NCBI GenBank assembly: GCA_963726135.1 | Contig: CAVSBE010000008.1 | Location: 1,426,001 to 1,490,000, forward strand | DNA: 64,000 nt | Reading direction: 5' to 3' | From: Bog-473 sp963726135 | GTDB taxonomy: Bacteria > Actinomycetota > Acidimicrobiia > Acidimicrobiales > RAAP-2 | Translations under genes and position numbers: made by a program | Part shown: positions 44,876-54,848 of the stretch, piece by piece | How the letters are laid out: every line of letters begins with the position of its first letter | Numbering within the stretch: position 1 is the stretch's first letter | Notes under the pieces: model-generated | What the model was told of the DNA's origin: nothing | The model's database searches: none | Seen by the model: the letters and a program-made list of their open reading frames with translations, nothing else

Positions 44876-45596
44876 CGGTCAGCTCCTCCCAGGCCGCGCG
44901 GGCGGCCTCCTGCTCGGCGTCCTTCTTGGAGCGCCCTTCGCCGGTCCCCCTGCACGTCCCGCCCAGATACACCTCGGCCACGTAGGCCCGGTCGTGGTCG
45001 GGTCCCGACCCCACCACGACGTAGCGCGGCGTCCCCTCGCCGTCGCGCACCGCCTTCTCCTGCAGCCGGCTCTTGTGGTCGAAGTCGTCGGGCTCCTCGC
45101 CCGCCCGCTCAATGGCCGCACCCAGCTCGCGCAGCACCAGCCGCTGGGCCGCATCCCAGCCGGCGTCGAGGTAGACGGCCCCGAGGATGGCCTCGAAGGC
45201 GTCGGCCAGGATGGAGGCCTTGGTGCGGCCGCCTGACCCTTCTTCCCCCCTCCCGAGGAGGAGGACCTCACCCACCCCGAGCCCGGCCGCCACCTGCGCC
45301 AGCACACGGGCATTGACGACGGCGGAGCGGACCTTGGCCAGCTTTCCCTCGGGGAAGTCGGGGTAACGGTCGTAGGTGAAGCTGGCCACGACGAGGCCCA
45401 GCACGGCATCCCCGAGGAACTCGAGGCGCTCGTTGGAGGGCGCACCGCCCTCCTGCTCGCCGCACCAGCTGCGGTGGGCGAGGGCATGCTGCAGGAGGCT
45501 CAGGTCGCCGAAGGTGTGGCCAAGTCGCCCGGCCAGTGTGGCCGCCCCCTCAGCGCCCGCCTCAACCCCCCTCGAGCTTGGCGTAGACGTAGTCAA
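44868..45596 (-). CDS. rnc: Ribonuclease III
   Basis: 242 aa. Endonuclease for double-stranded rRNA precursors. Signature ERLEFLGDAVLGLVVA (about 56-71), second acidic site DAFEAILGAVYLD, and C-terminal dsRBD (DHKSRLQEKAV ... GEGRSKKDAEQEAARAAW). No ATG or GTG lies near the N-terminus; TTG at 45596 is used, overlapping acpP by 35 bases. Followed by mutM with overlap, the standard actinobacterial order. Confidence 0.95.
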   Translation of the reverse strand: MTTSTPSSRGVEAGAEGAATLAGRLGHTFGDLSLLQHALAHRSWCGEQEGGAPSNERLEFLGDAVLGLVVASFTYDRYPDFPEGKLAKVRSAVVNARVLAQVAAGLGVGEVLLLGRGEEGSGGRTKASILADAFEAILGAVYLDAGWDAAQRLVLRELGAAIERAGEEPDDFDHKSRLQEKAVRDGEGTPRYVVVGSGPDHDRAYVAEVYLGGTCRGTGEGRSKKDAEQEAARAAWEELTGA

Positions 45597-45858
45597 CAGC
45601 GTCCCGGACCGTGCGCAGGTCCTCGAGGTCCTCGTCGTCGATGCGGAATCCGACCGTGCGCTCCCCCAGCTCCTCTTCCAGGGCTTCGACCAGCTCGATC
45701 AGGGCCAGGGAGTCGGCGTCGAGATCCTCGACGAAGGAGGCGCCCTCGGTGATCGACGACGGGTCCGTCTCCAGGATGTCGGCCAGCTGGTCCCTGATCA
45801 GCTCGAAGACCCCTTTGCGGTCGAGGGGGCCCTGATTCGTGTGGGTTTCGGCTGGCAC
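45562..45858 (-). CDS. acpP: Acyl carrier protein
   Basis: 98 aa acidic carrier. Phosphopantetheine site DLDADSLALIELVEALEEEL with Ser50. The N-terminal dozen residues extend beyond the usual start. GTG 45858. Lies between plsX and rnc; supplies acyl chains for PlsX and fatty-acid synthesis. Confidence 0.93.
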   Translation of the reverse strand: MPAETHTNQGPLDRKGVFELIRDQLADILETDPSSITEGASFVEDLDADSLALIELVEALEEELGERTVGFRIDDEDLEDLRTVRDAVDYVYAKLEGG

Positions 45859-45918
45859 GGGACCAGTGTAGGTCTTCGGCGGCCGTAACCGCCCGTTTGT
45901 GCCGTTTGAGCTGGACTT

Positions 45919-46977
45919 TTACGCCGGATCGGCGGAACGCACCGCGGCCGCCACATGGTCCGCCAGGCCCTTGGTGGCGCATTCATGGGCCACGAGCACC
46001 GCGTTCATCATGGCCGTTGCATTCGAGGACCCGTGACTGATGACACAGACGCCGTCGGTCCCCAGCAACATCGCCCCGCCGGTGTTCTCCGGCTCGAATT
46101 GGGCGGCCAGAGGGAGCAGGTGCGGGAGCAGGACGTGGGCCGCCTCGCGGGTCGCGTCGTCGGTCCCGAAGACGCCCAGCATGGTGTCGAAGAGGAAGCG
46201 CAGCGAGCCCTCGAGCGTCTTGAGCGTCACGTTGCCCGTGAACCCATCGGTCACGATGACGTCGGCCGGCGAGGGGAGCAGGTCGCGGCCCTCGAGGTTC
46301 CCGACGAACTCGAAGCCACCGCTGCCCCCGCTCCTGCCGCGGCCCCCTCCGGAGGCACCGGCCAGCAGGCCATGGGTCTCCTTGACCAGCGGCGTGCCCT
46401 TCGTGGGCTCCTCGCCGATCGACAGGAGCCCCACCGACGGCGACTCGGTGCCGAAGCGGGCGGACACGTAGGCGGCGCCCATCTGGGCGAACTGCACGAG
46501 CATGGCAGGCGTGCACTCTGCGTTCGCCCCGGCGTCGACCAGCACGGCGGGGCTGCGGCCGAGACGGGGCAACGGCGTAGCGATGCAGGGCCGCACCACG
46601 CCGGGGAGGCGGCCCATGCGCAGGAGCCCGGCGGCCATCGTCGCCCCCGTGTTGCCCGCCGAGACCATGGCGGAGGCCCTGCCGTCGCGTACGAGCTCGG
46701 CTGCCCGCACCAGCGAGGAGTCCTTCTTGCGGCGCACCCCTCCGGCCGGGTCCTCGTCCATGCCGATGACCTCGGTGCAAGCCACTAGCTCGAGGCCCTG
46801 GGTGTCGCCCACCTGCTCGGGCGGCCCCACCAGCACGACGCTGACGCCGTCCTGCTCGGCGGCACGGCGAGCGCCTTCGACGATCTCGCCCGGGGCCTTG
46901 TCGCCACCCATGGCATCGACGGCGACGGGGAGCCGGGCCAGCGTCTCGGGTGAGGGACGCTCGCCCCGACGGCTCAA
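45919..46977 (-). CDS. plsX: Phosphate acyltransferase PlsX
   Basis: 352 aa. Converts acyl-ACP to acyl-phosphate for phospholipid synthesis. PVAVDAMGGDKAPGEIVEGA at the N-terminus, MVSAGNTGATMAAGLLRMGR, and VTDGFTGNVTLKTLEG near the C-terminus. A Gly/Arg/Ser insert (GASGGGRGRSGGSGG) sits mid-protein. TTG 46977, two bases after the rpmF stop, is the best available start. In the rpmF-plsX-acpP-rnc order. Confidence 0.94.
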   Translation of the reverse strand: MSRRGERPSPETLARLPVAVDAMGGDKAPGEIVEGARRAAEQDGVSVVLVGPPEQVGDTQGLELVACTEVIGMDEDPAGGVRRKKDSSLVRAAELVRDGRASAMVSAGNTGATMAAGLLRMGRLPGVVRPCIATPLPRLGRSPAVLVDAGANAECTPAMLVQFAQMGAAYVSARFGTESPSVGLLSIGEEPTKGTPLVKETHGLLAGASGGGRGRSGGSGGFEFVGNLEGRDLLPSPADVIVTDGFTGNVTLKTLEGSLRFLFDTMLGVFGTDDATREAAHVLLPHLLPLAAQFEPENTGGAMLLGTDGVCVISHGSSNATAMMNAVLVAHECATKGLADHVAAAVRSADPA

Positions 46978-46978
46978 T

Positions 46979-47158
46979 TCAGTCGACCTCGACCGCTTGA
47001 CGTCCCTTGTACCAACCGCAGCTGGGGCAGACGACGTGCGGCGTCTTGGACGCCTGGCAGTGCGGGCACACACTGCGCGCCGGGCGGTCGAGGCGCCACG
47101 CCGCGGCCTGGTGGCTGCGGCCCTTGGCTTTGGACTTCTTCTTCTTCGGGACAGCCAT
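46979..47158 (-). CDS. rpmF: Ribosomal protein L32
   Basis: 59 aa. MAVPKKKKSKAKGRSHQA start and a zinc ribbon CPHC...CPSC (C+ form). TTGGAG lies upstream of ATG 47158. Between the DUF177 gene and plsX, as in most bacteria. Confidence 0.95.
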   Translation of the reverse strand: MAVPKKKKSKAKGRSHQAAAWRLDRPARSVCPHCQASKTPHVVCPSCGWYKGRQAVEVD

Positions 47159-47237
47159 TGACGGTCTCCAACGATCGGTTCTCGGCGCTCGGTGCGCTCG
47201 GTGCGCTCTCGGACGGTGCCAGCCCGAAGGGAACCGG

Positions 47238-47770
47238 CTAGCGGAGCACGTCGAGGTTAGCCCACCGGGGATCGCGTGGGGCGACGCAGCCACAGTCGCC
47301 CTCGTTGCGGTTCGCCCCGCACCGGGGGCAAAGGCCGGCGCAGTCGTCCCGGCACAGGGGGGCCATCGGCAGATCCAGCACGACGGCGTCGCGCACCATG
47401 GGCCCCAGGTCGATGTCGTCGTCGGTGATCGGGTAGATGTCCTCGTCGGAGGGACCCGAGAGCGGGGCCTCGGCGAAGCGCTCGTTCACGTGGATGCGCA
47501 GCTCCCCCGACACCGGCTCGGCGCAGCGCCGGCAGATGCCGGCCCACGGCGCGGTGACGGTCCCGTCGGCCTCGATCCCGCCCTCGAAGGGGATCAGCGT
47601 CACGTCGACCTCGGCTTCGGCACCGGCGGGCACCACGCTGCGGCCGGGGTCGACGGCCTCTTCGAGTGGTCCGGCCAGGGCCACCTCGCCTCGGCGCACC
47701 TCGTGCGCGCGCGCTGCCGGGGGGTGCGGCGCAGGCGGGCCACGTGGACGACGAACGGGTCGGCGCCCAC
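47238..47770 (-). CDS. YceD/DUF177 family protein, frameshifted near the 5' end
   Basis: About 176 aa when repaired. Homologues flank rpmF and act in 23S rRNA/L32 assembly or turnover. Body: AVDPGRSVVPAGAEAEVDV, ICRRCAEPVSGEL and C-terminal CRDDCAGLCPRCGANRNEGD zinc-like cysteines. The open frame starts at 47699, but the upstream frame GADPFVVHVARLRRTP belongs to it; removing one G of the G6 run at 47717-47722 joins them as RRTPGSARAHEVRRGEV. GTG at 47770 overlaps the TAG of the upstream gene by one base. Confidence 0.85.
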
Positions 47771-48333
47771 TACGACTGGTCCTGGTCGAAGAAGCCGTCC
47801 TCCTCCGTCCCGGCTCCCTCGTCGTCCGTCGCCGCCTCCACCAGGGGCGCCGCCAGTTTCGCCCGGCCGGCCTGCACCGTCCGGGTGAGCCGGTCCAGCA
47901 CGATCTCCATGCCGGCCAGCTTGGTGTCGACGAAGTCCTCGGCCTGGTGGCGCAGGGCGCGGGCCTCTTCGTTGGCGTCGTCGAGGATGCGCTGGGCCAC
48001 CGAGTTGGCCTGGCGCACGATCTCGGTGCGCTGCACCATGTGCTCCGCCTGGGCCCGGACCTCGTCCATCAGGGCCTCGGCCTCGCGGGTCCGCTCCGCC
48101 ATGAACTCCTCGCGCTCGCGCAGCAGCCAGCGCGCCTTCCGCAGCTCGTCGGGGAGGGACTCGAGCGCCGCCTGCACGAGCGACGTCACCTCCTCGCGCG
48201 AGACCATCACAGACGAGGACAGCGGCATCGACTTCGCGGTGCCCACCAGGTCGAGCAGCTGGCGCAGGATGGACTCGATCCCGACCTCCTCGACCGGCTG
48301 CTCCTCGTCGACGTCCAAGAACTGGTCGCTCAC
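47770..48333 (-). CDS. SepIVA/DivIVA-like coiled-coil protein
   Basis: 187 aa. Long helix from about residue 45 to 165 rich in Glu/Arg/Ala heptads (REEFMAERTREAEALMDEV, ANEEARALRHQAEDFVDTKL), acidic tail. The M. tuberculosis homologue in the same position (next to DUF177 and near rnc) is SepIVA, a septation factor, so a role in division or polar growth is likely. GTG 48333 overlaps the coaD stop by four bases. Confidence 0.78.
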   Translation of the reverse strand: MSDQFLDVDEEQPVEEVGIESILRQLLDLVGTAKSMPLSSSVMVSREEVTSLVQAALESLPDELRKARWLLREREEFMAERTREAEALMDEVRAQAEHMVQRTEIVRQANSVAQRILDDANEEARALRHQAEDFVDTKLAGMEIVLDRLTRTVQAGRAKLAAPLVEAATDDEGAGTEEDGFFDQDQS

Positions 48334-48842
48334 CCCTCTGCGTCCCCCTTCAGGTCCGGGCCCCGTTGGTCGTACTTGGCCTGCAGCGCCTTGGCCACCG
48401 GCTCGGGAACGAAGGCCGAGACGTCACCCCCGAAGCGCCACACCTCGCGCACAAGCTTGGAGGCGACGAAGGACCACTCCGGGCTCGTCGGGATGAAGAT
48501 CGTCTCGACGCCCGAGAGGTGGTTGTTCATCTGGGCCATCTGCATCTCGGCCTCGAAGTCCGAGACGGCGCGCAATCCGCGCACGATCGCCGACGCGCCG
48601 ACGTCCCGGGCCACGTAGACCAGGAGCGTCGAGACCGAAACGATACGCACCGACGGCAGGTGGGCCACGACCTCCTCGAGCATCGCCTGGCGCTCCTCGA
48701 GGTCGAAGAGGGCCAGGCTCTTCTGCGGGTTGCGCAGGGCGGCCACCACCACCTCGTCGAAGAGGTGGCTGGCCCGCTCGACGATCTCCAGATGCCCGTT
48801 GTGGAAGGGGTCGAAGGAACCCGGGAAGAGCCCGACCTTCAC
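48330..48842 (-). CDS. coaD: Phosphopantetheine adenylyltransferase
   Basis: 170 aa nucleotidyltransferase, penultimate step of coenzyme A synthesis. Nucleotide motif FPGSFDPFHNGH with HNGH at 14-17, VRGLRAVSDFEAEMQMAQMN, and TSPEWSFVASKLVREV. GTG 48842 overlaps the rsmD stop (GTGA). Confidence 0.96.
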   Translation of the reverse strand: MKVGLFPGSFDPFHNGHLEIVERASHLFDEVVVAALRNPQKSLALFDLEERQAMLEEVVAHLPSVRIVSVSTLLVYVARDVGASAIVRGLRAVSDFEAEMQMAQMNNHLSGVETIFIPTSPEWSFVASKLVREVWRFGGDVSAFVPEPVAKALQAKYDQRGPDLKGDAEG

Positions 48843-49375
48843 GAGCCGGTCCCGTTGCGATGAGCCACGGTGACGAGCGTACCGCCGTACCGGCGCTCTT
48901 TCTTGACCACCCAGCCCCCGGGGAGCACGATCGGTGCGTCCGACTCCATCACGACGACCTCCGCCCGCAGCGGCTCCAGTAGCGCCGGCCAGTCCGAGAA
49001 GTCGTACGGGGGGTCGCAGAGCGCGAGGTCGAAGTCCCGTGCGCTCCCGGACCCGAGCCACCAGGGCAGTGACGCCCGCACCAGGGTCACGGGCTCGTCG
49101 CTCAGGCCGACCGCTTCGAGGTTCGTGCGCACGGCGGCGAGCGCGTCGGCGCTCAGGTCGACGAAGGTGGCCGAGGCGGCCCCGCGGGAGAGCGCCTCGA
49201 CCCCGAGCGCACCGCTGCCGCAGAACAGGTCGACCACGTGGAGCCCCTCGACACCCCCCGACGAGCCCAAGATGTCGAAGATCGACTCGCGCACCCGGTC
49301 GGAAGTGGGCCGCACCGAGGTCGGGAGCTTGGCGGCGAGTCGGCGCCCGCGGCTCCGGCCTCCGATGACGCGCAT
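48839..49375 (-). CDS. rsmD: 16S rRNA (guanine966-N2)-methyltransferase RsmD
   Basis: 178 aa. RVIGGRSRGRRLAA start, RPTSDRVRESIFDIL, SAM-binding VVDLFCGSGALGVEALSRGA and catalytic DPPY (LALCDPPYDF). ATG 49375 is chosen at the conserved N-terminus; the open frame continues upstream into the repeat region, giving a spurious extension. Coupled to coaD. Confidence 0.94.
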   Translation of the reverse strand: MRVIGGRSRGRRLAAKLPTSVRPTSDRVRESIFDILGSSGGVEGLHVVDLFCGSGALGVEALSRGAASATFVDLSADALAAVRTNLEAVGLSDEPVTLVRASLPWWLGSGSARDFDLALCDPPYDFSDWPALLEPLRAEVVVMESDAPIVLPGGWVVKKERRYGGTLVTVAHRNGTGS

Positions 49376-49394
49376 CGGGACCACGATACGGCGC

Positions 49395-49566
49395 GTCCGC
49401 CGGGTGTCCCGCGAAACCGTCAACTGGTTCGTTGATAGTCCGCGAAGAGGCGGGCATGTACCCCGGAGCAGCGAGCCACGGTCCGCCGGGTGTCCCGCGG
49501 GACTATCAACTAGACCGTTGATAGTCCTCGAAGACATGTGCCCCCGAGCGCGGAGCCCCGGTCCGC
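49395..49566. repeat. 86-bp tandem repeat, two copies, upstream of rsmD
   Basis: Units at 49395-49480 and 49481-49566 share GTCCGCCGGGTGTCCCGCG at the start and GTTGATAGTCC (49431-49441; 49517-49527) at exactly 86 bases spacing, then CGAAGA...CATGT...CCCC and a GAGC element. No spacer separates the copies. The first copy's palindrome arm has diverged. Confidence 0.85.
49500..49527. repeat. Perfect palindrome inside the tandem repeat
   Basis: GGACTATCAAC / GTTGATAGTCC, 11-bp arms, 6-base loop TAGACC. The equivalent in the first unit (49414-49441) has arms AAACCGTCAAC and GTTGATAGTCC with loop TGGTTC. Could be a protein-binding operator or a mobile REP-like hairpin. Confidence 0.8.
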
Positions 49567-49607
49567 CGAGCCCCGGTCCGCCGAGCCCGCGGTCCGGCGA
49601 GCCCGCG
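49561..49607. repeat. Three 15-16-bp tandem repeats next to recG
   Basis: GTCCGCCGAGCCCCG (49561-49575), GTCCGCCGAGCCCGCG (49576-49591) and GTCCGGCGAGCCCGCG (49592-49607), continuing the end of the 86-bp units and stopping five bases before the recG stop codon. Confidence 0.75.
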
Positions 49608-49611
49608 GTCG

Positions 49612-51760
<2,149 letters not shown>

Positions 51761-51768
<8 letters not shown>

Positions 51769-53446
51769 TCCCCAGCAGGTACGGGTAGAGGGGCTGGCCG
51801 CCCTGGTGCACCTCGAGCACGACGTCGGGGTGCTCCTCGGAGAGCCACTCCTCGATCCGCCTCGTGTCCGCGACGCGGGCTCCCTCCCCCTCAATGAGCG
51901 TCACGAGCTCGTGCGACTCGTCGAGCAGCCGGCTCAAGAGGAGTCGGGTGCACACGACCGGATTGTCGGCGATCGCCACGACGCCGTCGCGCGAGATCCC
52001 GATGTAGTCGCCCTCGTGCACCTCACCCGCACCGGTCACCGAGTCGCGCACGGCTCGGGTCACCTCGGCCGGGACGACGCGGGCCGCCGACTCGGTCATG
52101 GAGGCGACGTTGGCGTCGACCGCGGCGGCGGGGTCGTACGCCAACAGGGCGGCGAACCCCTCGACGATCGACCCTGTCGCCACGACCCGCACCTCCTTGC
52201 CGCTCAGCGAGTCGACTTGCTCGGCCACGGGACGGATGTTCTTGTTGTTGGGCAGGATCACGACCTCGTCGGAGGGGACGGCCTCGACCGCCTTGACCAG
52301 GTCGGCCGTCGCCGGGTTCATCGTCTGTCCGCCGACGACCAGGTGGTGCACCCCGAGGGAGCGGAAGATGCGGCCGATGCCGTCGCCCGAGACGACGGCG
52401 ACGACGCTCGTCGTGGGGAGCGGTCCCGTCCCCTCGATGCTCGGTCCCGCCCCCGGAGCGCCGACGCTCTCGCGCACCCAGCGCTCCTCTTCGACCTGCT
52501 CGTCGAGGTCGGTGACCCGGATCCGCTGCGGGCGCCCGGCGTCGACGCCGGCCTCGATGGCCGCACCGATGTCGTTCGTGTGGATGTGGCAGTTCCACAG
52601 GCCGTCGCCCCCGACGACCACGATGGAGTCGCCGACGCCGGCCCACACCTCCTTGAAGGCCTCGATGGAGTCGTCGGGCGCGGCCAGCAGGTACATCACC
52701 TCGTAGCGCAGGTCGCCCAGATGCTCGCCGGCAACGGGCTCACTTTCGTCGTGCCCCCCGTCGGCGGCCCAGCCACCGTTCAGCGCGGAGAGATCCGGGG
52801 TAGGGACGCCTGACGGTTGGGGGAGCGGCCGGCCGTCGAGCACGAGGAGGAATGCATCGAGGAGCAGCAGGAACCCTGCGCCCCCGGCGTCCACCACGCC
52901 GGCCTGGGCCAGCACGGGCAGCATCTCGGGGGTCCGGGCCAGCGCGTCGGCCGCCTCGCTGCGGGCGCTCTCCACGACGCCCACCAGGCCCGACCCGTTC
53001 GCGGCGCCCGCGGCGGCGGCCGAGGCCACGGTCAGGATCGTCCCCTCGACCGGGCGCACCACGGCCCGGCGGGCGAGCTCGGAGGCGTGGGTGATCGACT
53101 CGACCAGCAGGTCGGGCCCCACGCCCGCCTCCCCGGCCGCCCCCATGCGCTCGCTCATGCCCCGCAGGAGCTGGGACAGGATGACGCCCGAGTTCCCCCG
53201 TGCCCCCATGAGGGACCCGTGCCCGATAGCCTTGCAGACCCCGGCCAGGCCGATGCCGACCTCGACGTCGTCGAGCTCGCTGACCACGGCCTCGAGGGTG
53301 AGGGCCATGTTGGTGCCGGTGTCGCCGTCGGGTACCGGGTAGACGTTCAGGCGGTTGATGTCGTTCTGGTGCAACCGGAGGGCGTCCCGGTAGCCCCCCA
53401 TCACGGCGCGCAGGTCGTCCGCGCCCAGGGTCGCCGGGGAGGTCAT
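51761..53446 (-). CDS. DAK2/DegV-type kinase-phosphatase family protein (FakA-like)
   Basis: 561 aa. N-terminal Dak2 (DhaL) domain residues 8-200 with PVPDGDTGTNM (Mg-ATP site) and GARGNSGVILSQLLRG; middle and C-terminal domains with HIHTNDIGAAIEAG and VVILPNNKNIRPVAEQ. FakA homologues phosphorylate fatty acids for phospholipid synthesis with a FakB partner, which is not in this window. Usually adjacent to recG and rpmB, as here. Divergent from rpmB. Confidence 0.9.
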
Positions 53447-53528
53447 GGCAGGGGATGCTAACCTTTGCGCCGTTCGTGAAGGCCTGCGTGGTCCGTCGAC
53501 CGCGGCCTCCCCTCAGGAAGGTTCACCC

Positions 53529-53747
53529 ATGGCAGCTGTGTGCGAGATCTGCGGAAAGAAGCCCTCGTTCGGCATGAACGTGAGCCACTCGCACCGTCGC
53601 ACCAAGCGGCGCTGGAACCCCAACATCCAGCGGGTCCGGGCAGTGGTGGACGGCGCCCCCAAGCGCATCCATGTGTGCACCTCGTGCATCCGGGCCGGCA
53701 AGGTGACCAAGCGGCCGCGCCGGACGCACGAGCCGGCCGCCGGCTGA
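53529..53747 (+). CDS. rpmB: Ribosomal protein L28
   Basis: 72 aa. MAAVCEICGKKPSFGMNVSH start, HRRTKRRWNPNIQRVR, CTSCIRAGKV; the CEIC/CTSC pairs form the zinc site (C+ form). AGGAAGG eight bases upstream of ATG. Its divergence from the DAK gene is conserved. Confidence 0.95.
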   Translation: MAAVCEICGKKPSFGMNVSHSHRRTKRRWNPNIQRVRAVVDGAPKRIHVCTSCIRAGKVTKRPRRTHEPAAG

Positions 53748-53770
53748 CCCTCGGTGCGCTAGCTGCCAGC

Positions 53771-53795
53771 CCTCTGCGGACTCGGAGTCCAGAGG
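53771..53795. terminator. Hairpin between convergent rpmB and thiL
   Basis: CCTCT-GC-GGACT-CGG-AGTCC-AGAGG: ten paired bases with a two-base bulge and 3-base loop, 24 bases after the rpmB stop. No U-tract follows. Confidence 0.45.
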
Positions 53796-53836
53796 CACGA
53801 TTCGTCCCTGGACCTCGCCTCTCCTCGAGCTGACGT

Positions 53837-54787
53837 CTAGCCCAACCGGTGCTGCCACCCGAGCCGCTCGAGCTCACGATCACCGAGGTAGCGCGCAGCG
53901 GGGTCCGCGAGTATGGAGCCGATCGGGAGCGGACACCGCAGGCCAACCGCGTTGATCGCCTCCTCGAGGCGGCCCACCGAGGCCTCGTCGACCGTTATCA
54001 GCAGCTCGTAGTCCTCCCCGCCGCCGAGCGCCTCGGCCAGGGTCGCCCCCTCCGCCACCGGCACGCCGTCGAGGCGGAAACCGACTCCGGAGGCGTCGGC
54101 GAGGCGGTGGAGGTCGAGCGCCAGGCCGTCGGAGACGTCGATCATGGCGTGGGCCCCCGCCCGCCGGGCCGCTTCGCCCTCGCGCCAACGGGCCACCGGC
54201 CGGCGGTACGCATCCCCCGGGCCGGTGCCCGCCCGCAGCTCCCGCAACCCCGCCGCCGAGCCACCGCAGGGACCGGTCACGAGCACGGCGTCGCCGGCCG
54301 ACGCACCCGAACGCGACACCGCCGTACCGCTCCCCGCGACGGACCCCAGCACCGTGACGGCCACCATCAGCTCGCCCGCCCCCGACACGTCCCCCCCTAT
54401 CACGGGGCACCCGCTCGCCGCCGAGGCCTCGGCCACCCCGGACATCACCCCCACGGCGACCTCACCGTCGCCCGAACCACCCGGCACGCAGAGCGCCACC
54501 AGCGCCCCCAGCGGTTCCGCCCCCATCGCCGCCAGGTCGCTCAGGGCGCCCATCAGCGCCTTCCAGCCCACGTCAGCGAGGGCGCACACCGACAGGTCCA
54601 CATGGACGCCTTCGACGACGCTGTCGACCGACACGACGAGCGAGCCATCACCGGGGACGGCCACGACGGCGGCGTCATCACGCAATCCGAACGTCCCAAT
54701 TCCGTTTCCCACCATGCCTCGGATACGCTCGAGGACCTCATCCTCACTGTCAACAGGTTCGATGTGCCGTGGTTTGGGGGATCCCAC
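53837..54787 (-). CDS. thiL: Thiamine-monophosphate kinase
   Basis: 316 aa. Makes thiamine diphosphate from the monophosphate. GLRDDAAVV (Mg site), VVSVDSVVEGVHVD, ALSDLAAMGAEPLGALVAL, GGDVSGAGELMVAVTVLG, IDVSDGLALDLHRLA and GGEDYELL are all present. GTG 54787. Divergent from pckG across 61 bases. Confidence 0.95.
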   Translation of the reverse strand: MGSPKPRHIEPVDSEDEVLERIRGMVGNGIGTFGLRDDAAVVAVPGDGSLVVSVDSVVEGVHVDLSVCALADVGWKALMGALSDLAAMGAEPLGALVALCVPGGSGDGEVAVGVMSGVAEASAASGCPVIGGDVSGAGELMVAVTVLGSVAGSGTAVSRSGASAGDAVLVTGPCGGSAAGLRELRAGTGPGDAYRRPVARWREGEAARRAGAHAMIDVSDGLALDLHRLADASGVGFRLDGVPVAEGATLAEALGGGEDYELLITVDEASVGRLEEAINAVGLRCPLPIGSILADPAARYLGDRELERLGWQHRLG

Positions 54788-54848
54788 GGCACATGCCTAG
54801 CATTGGACCCCACCGAAACCGGTCGGACGAAGGAGCTGATCCCCCGCA

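Noticed and set aside
49395..49607. CRISPR array
   Set aside because: The units abut without unique spacers and only two full copies exist; no cas genes in the window.
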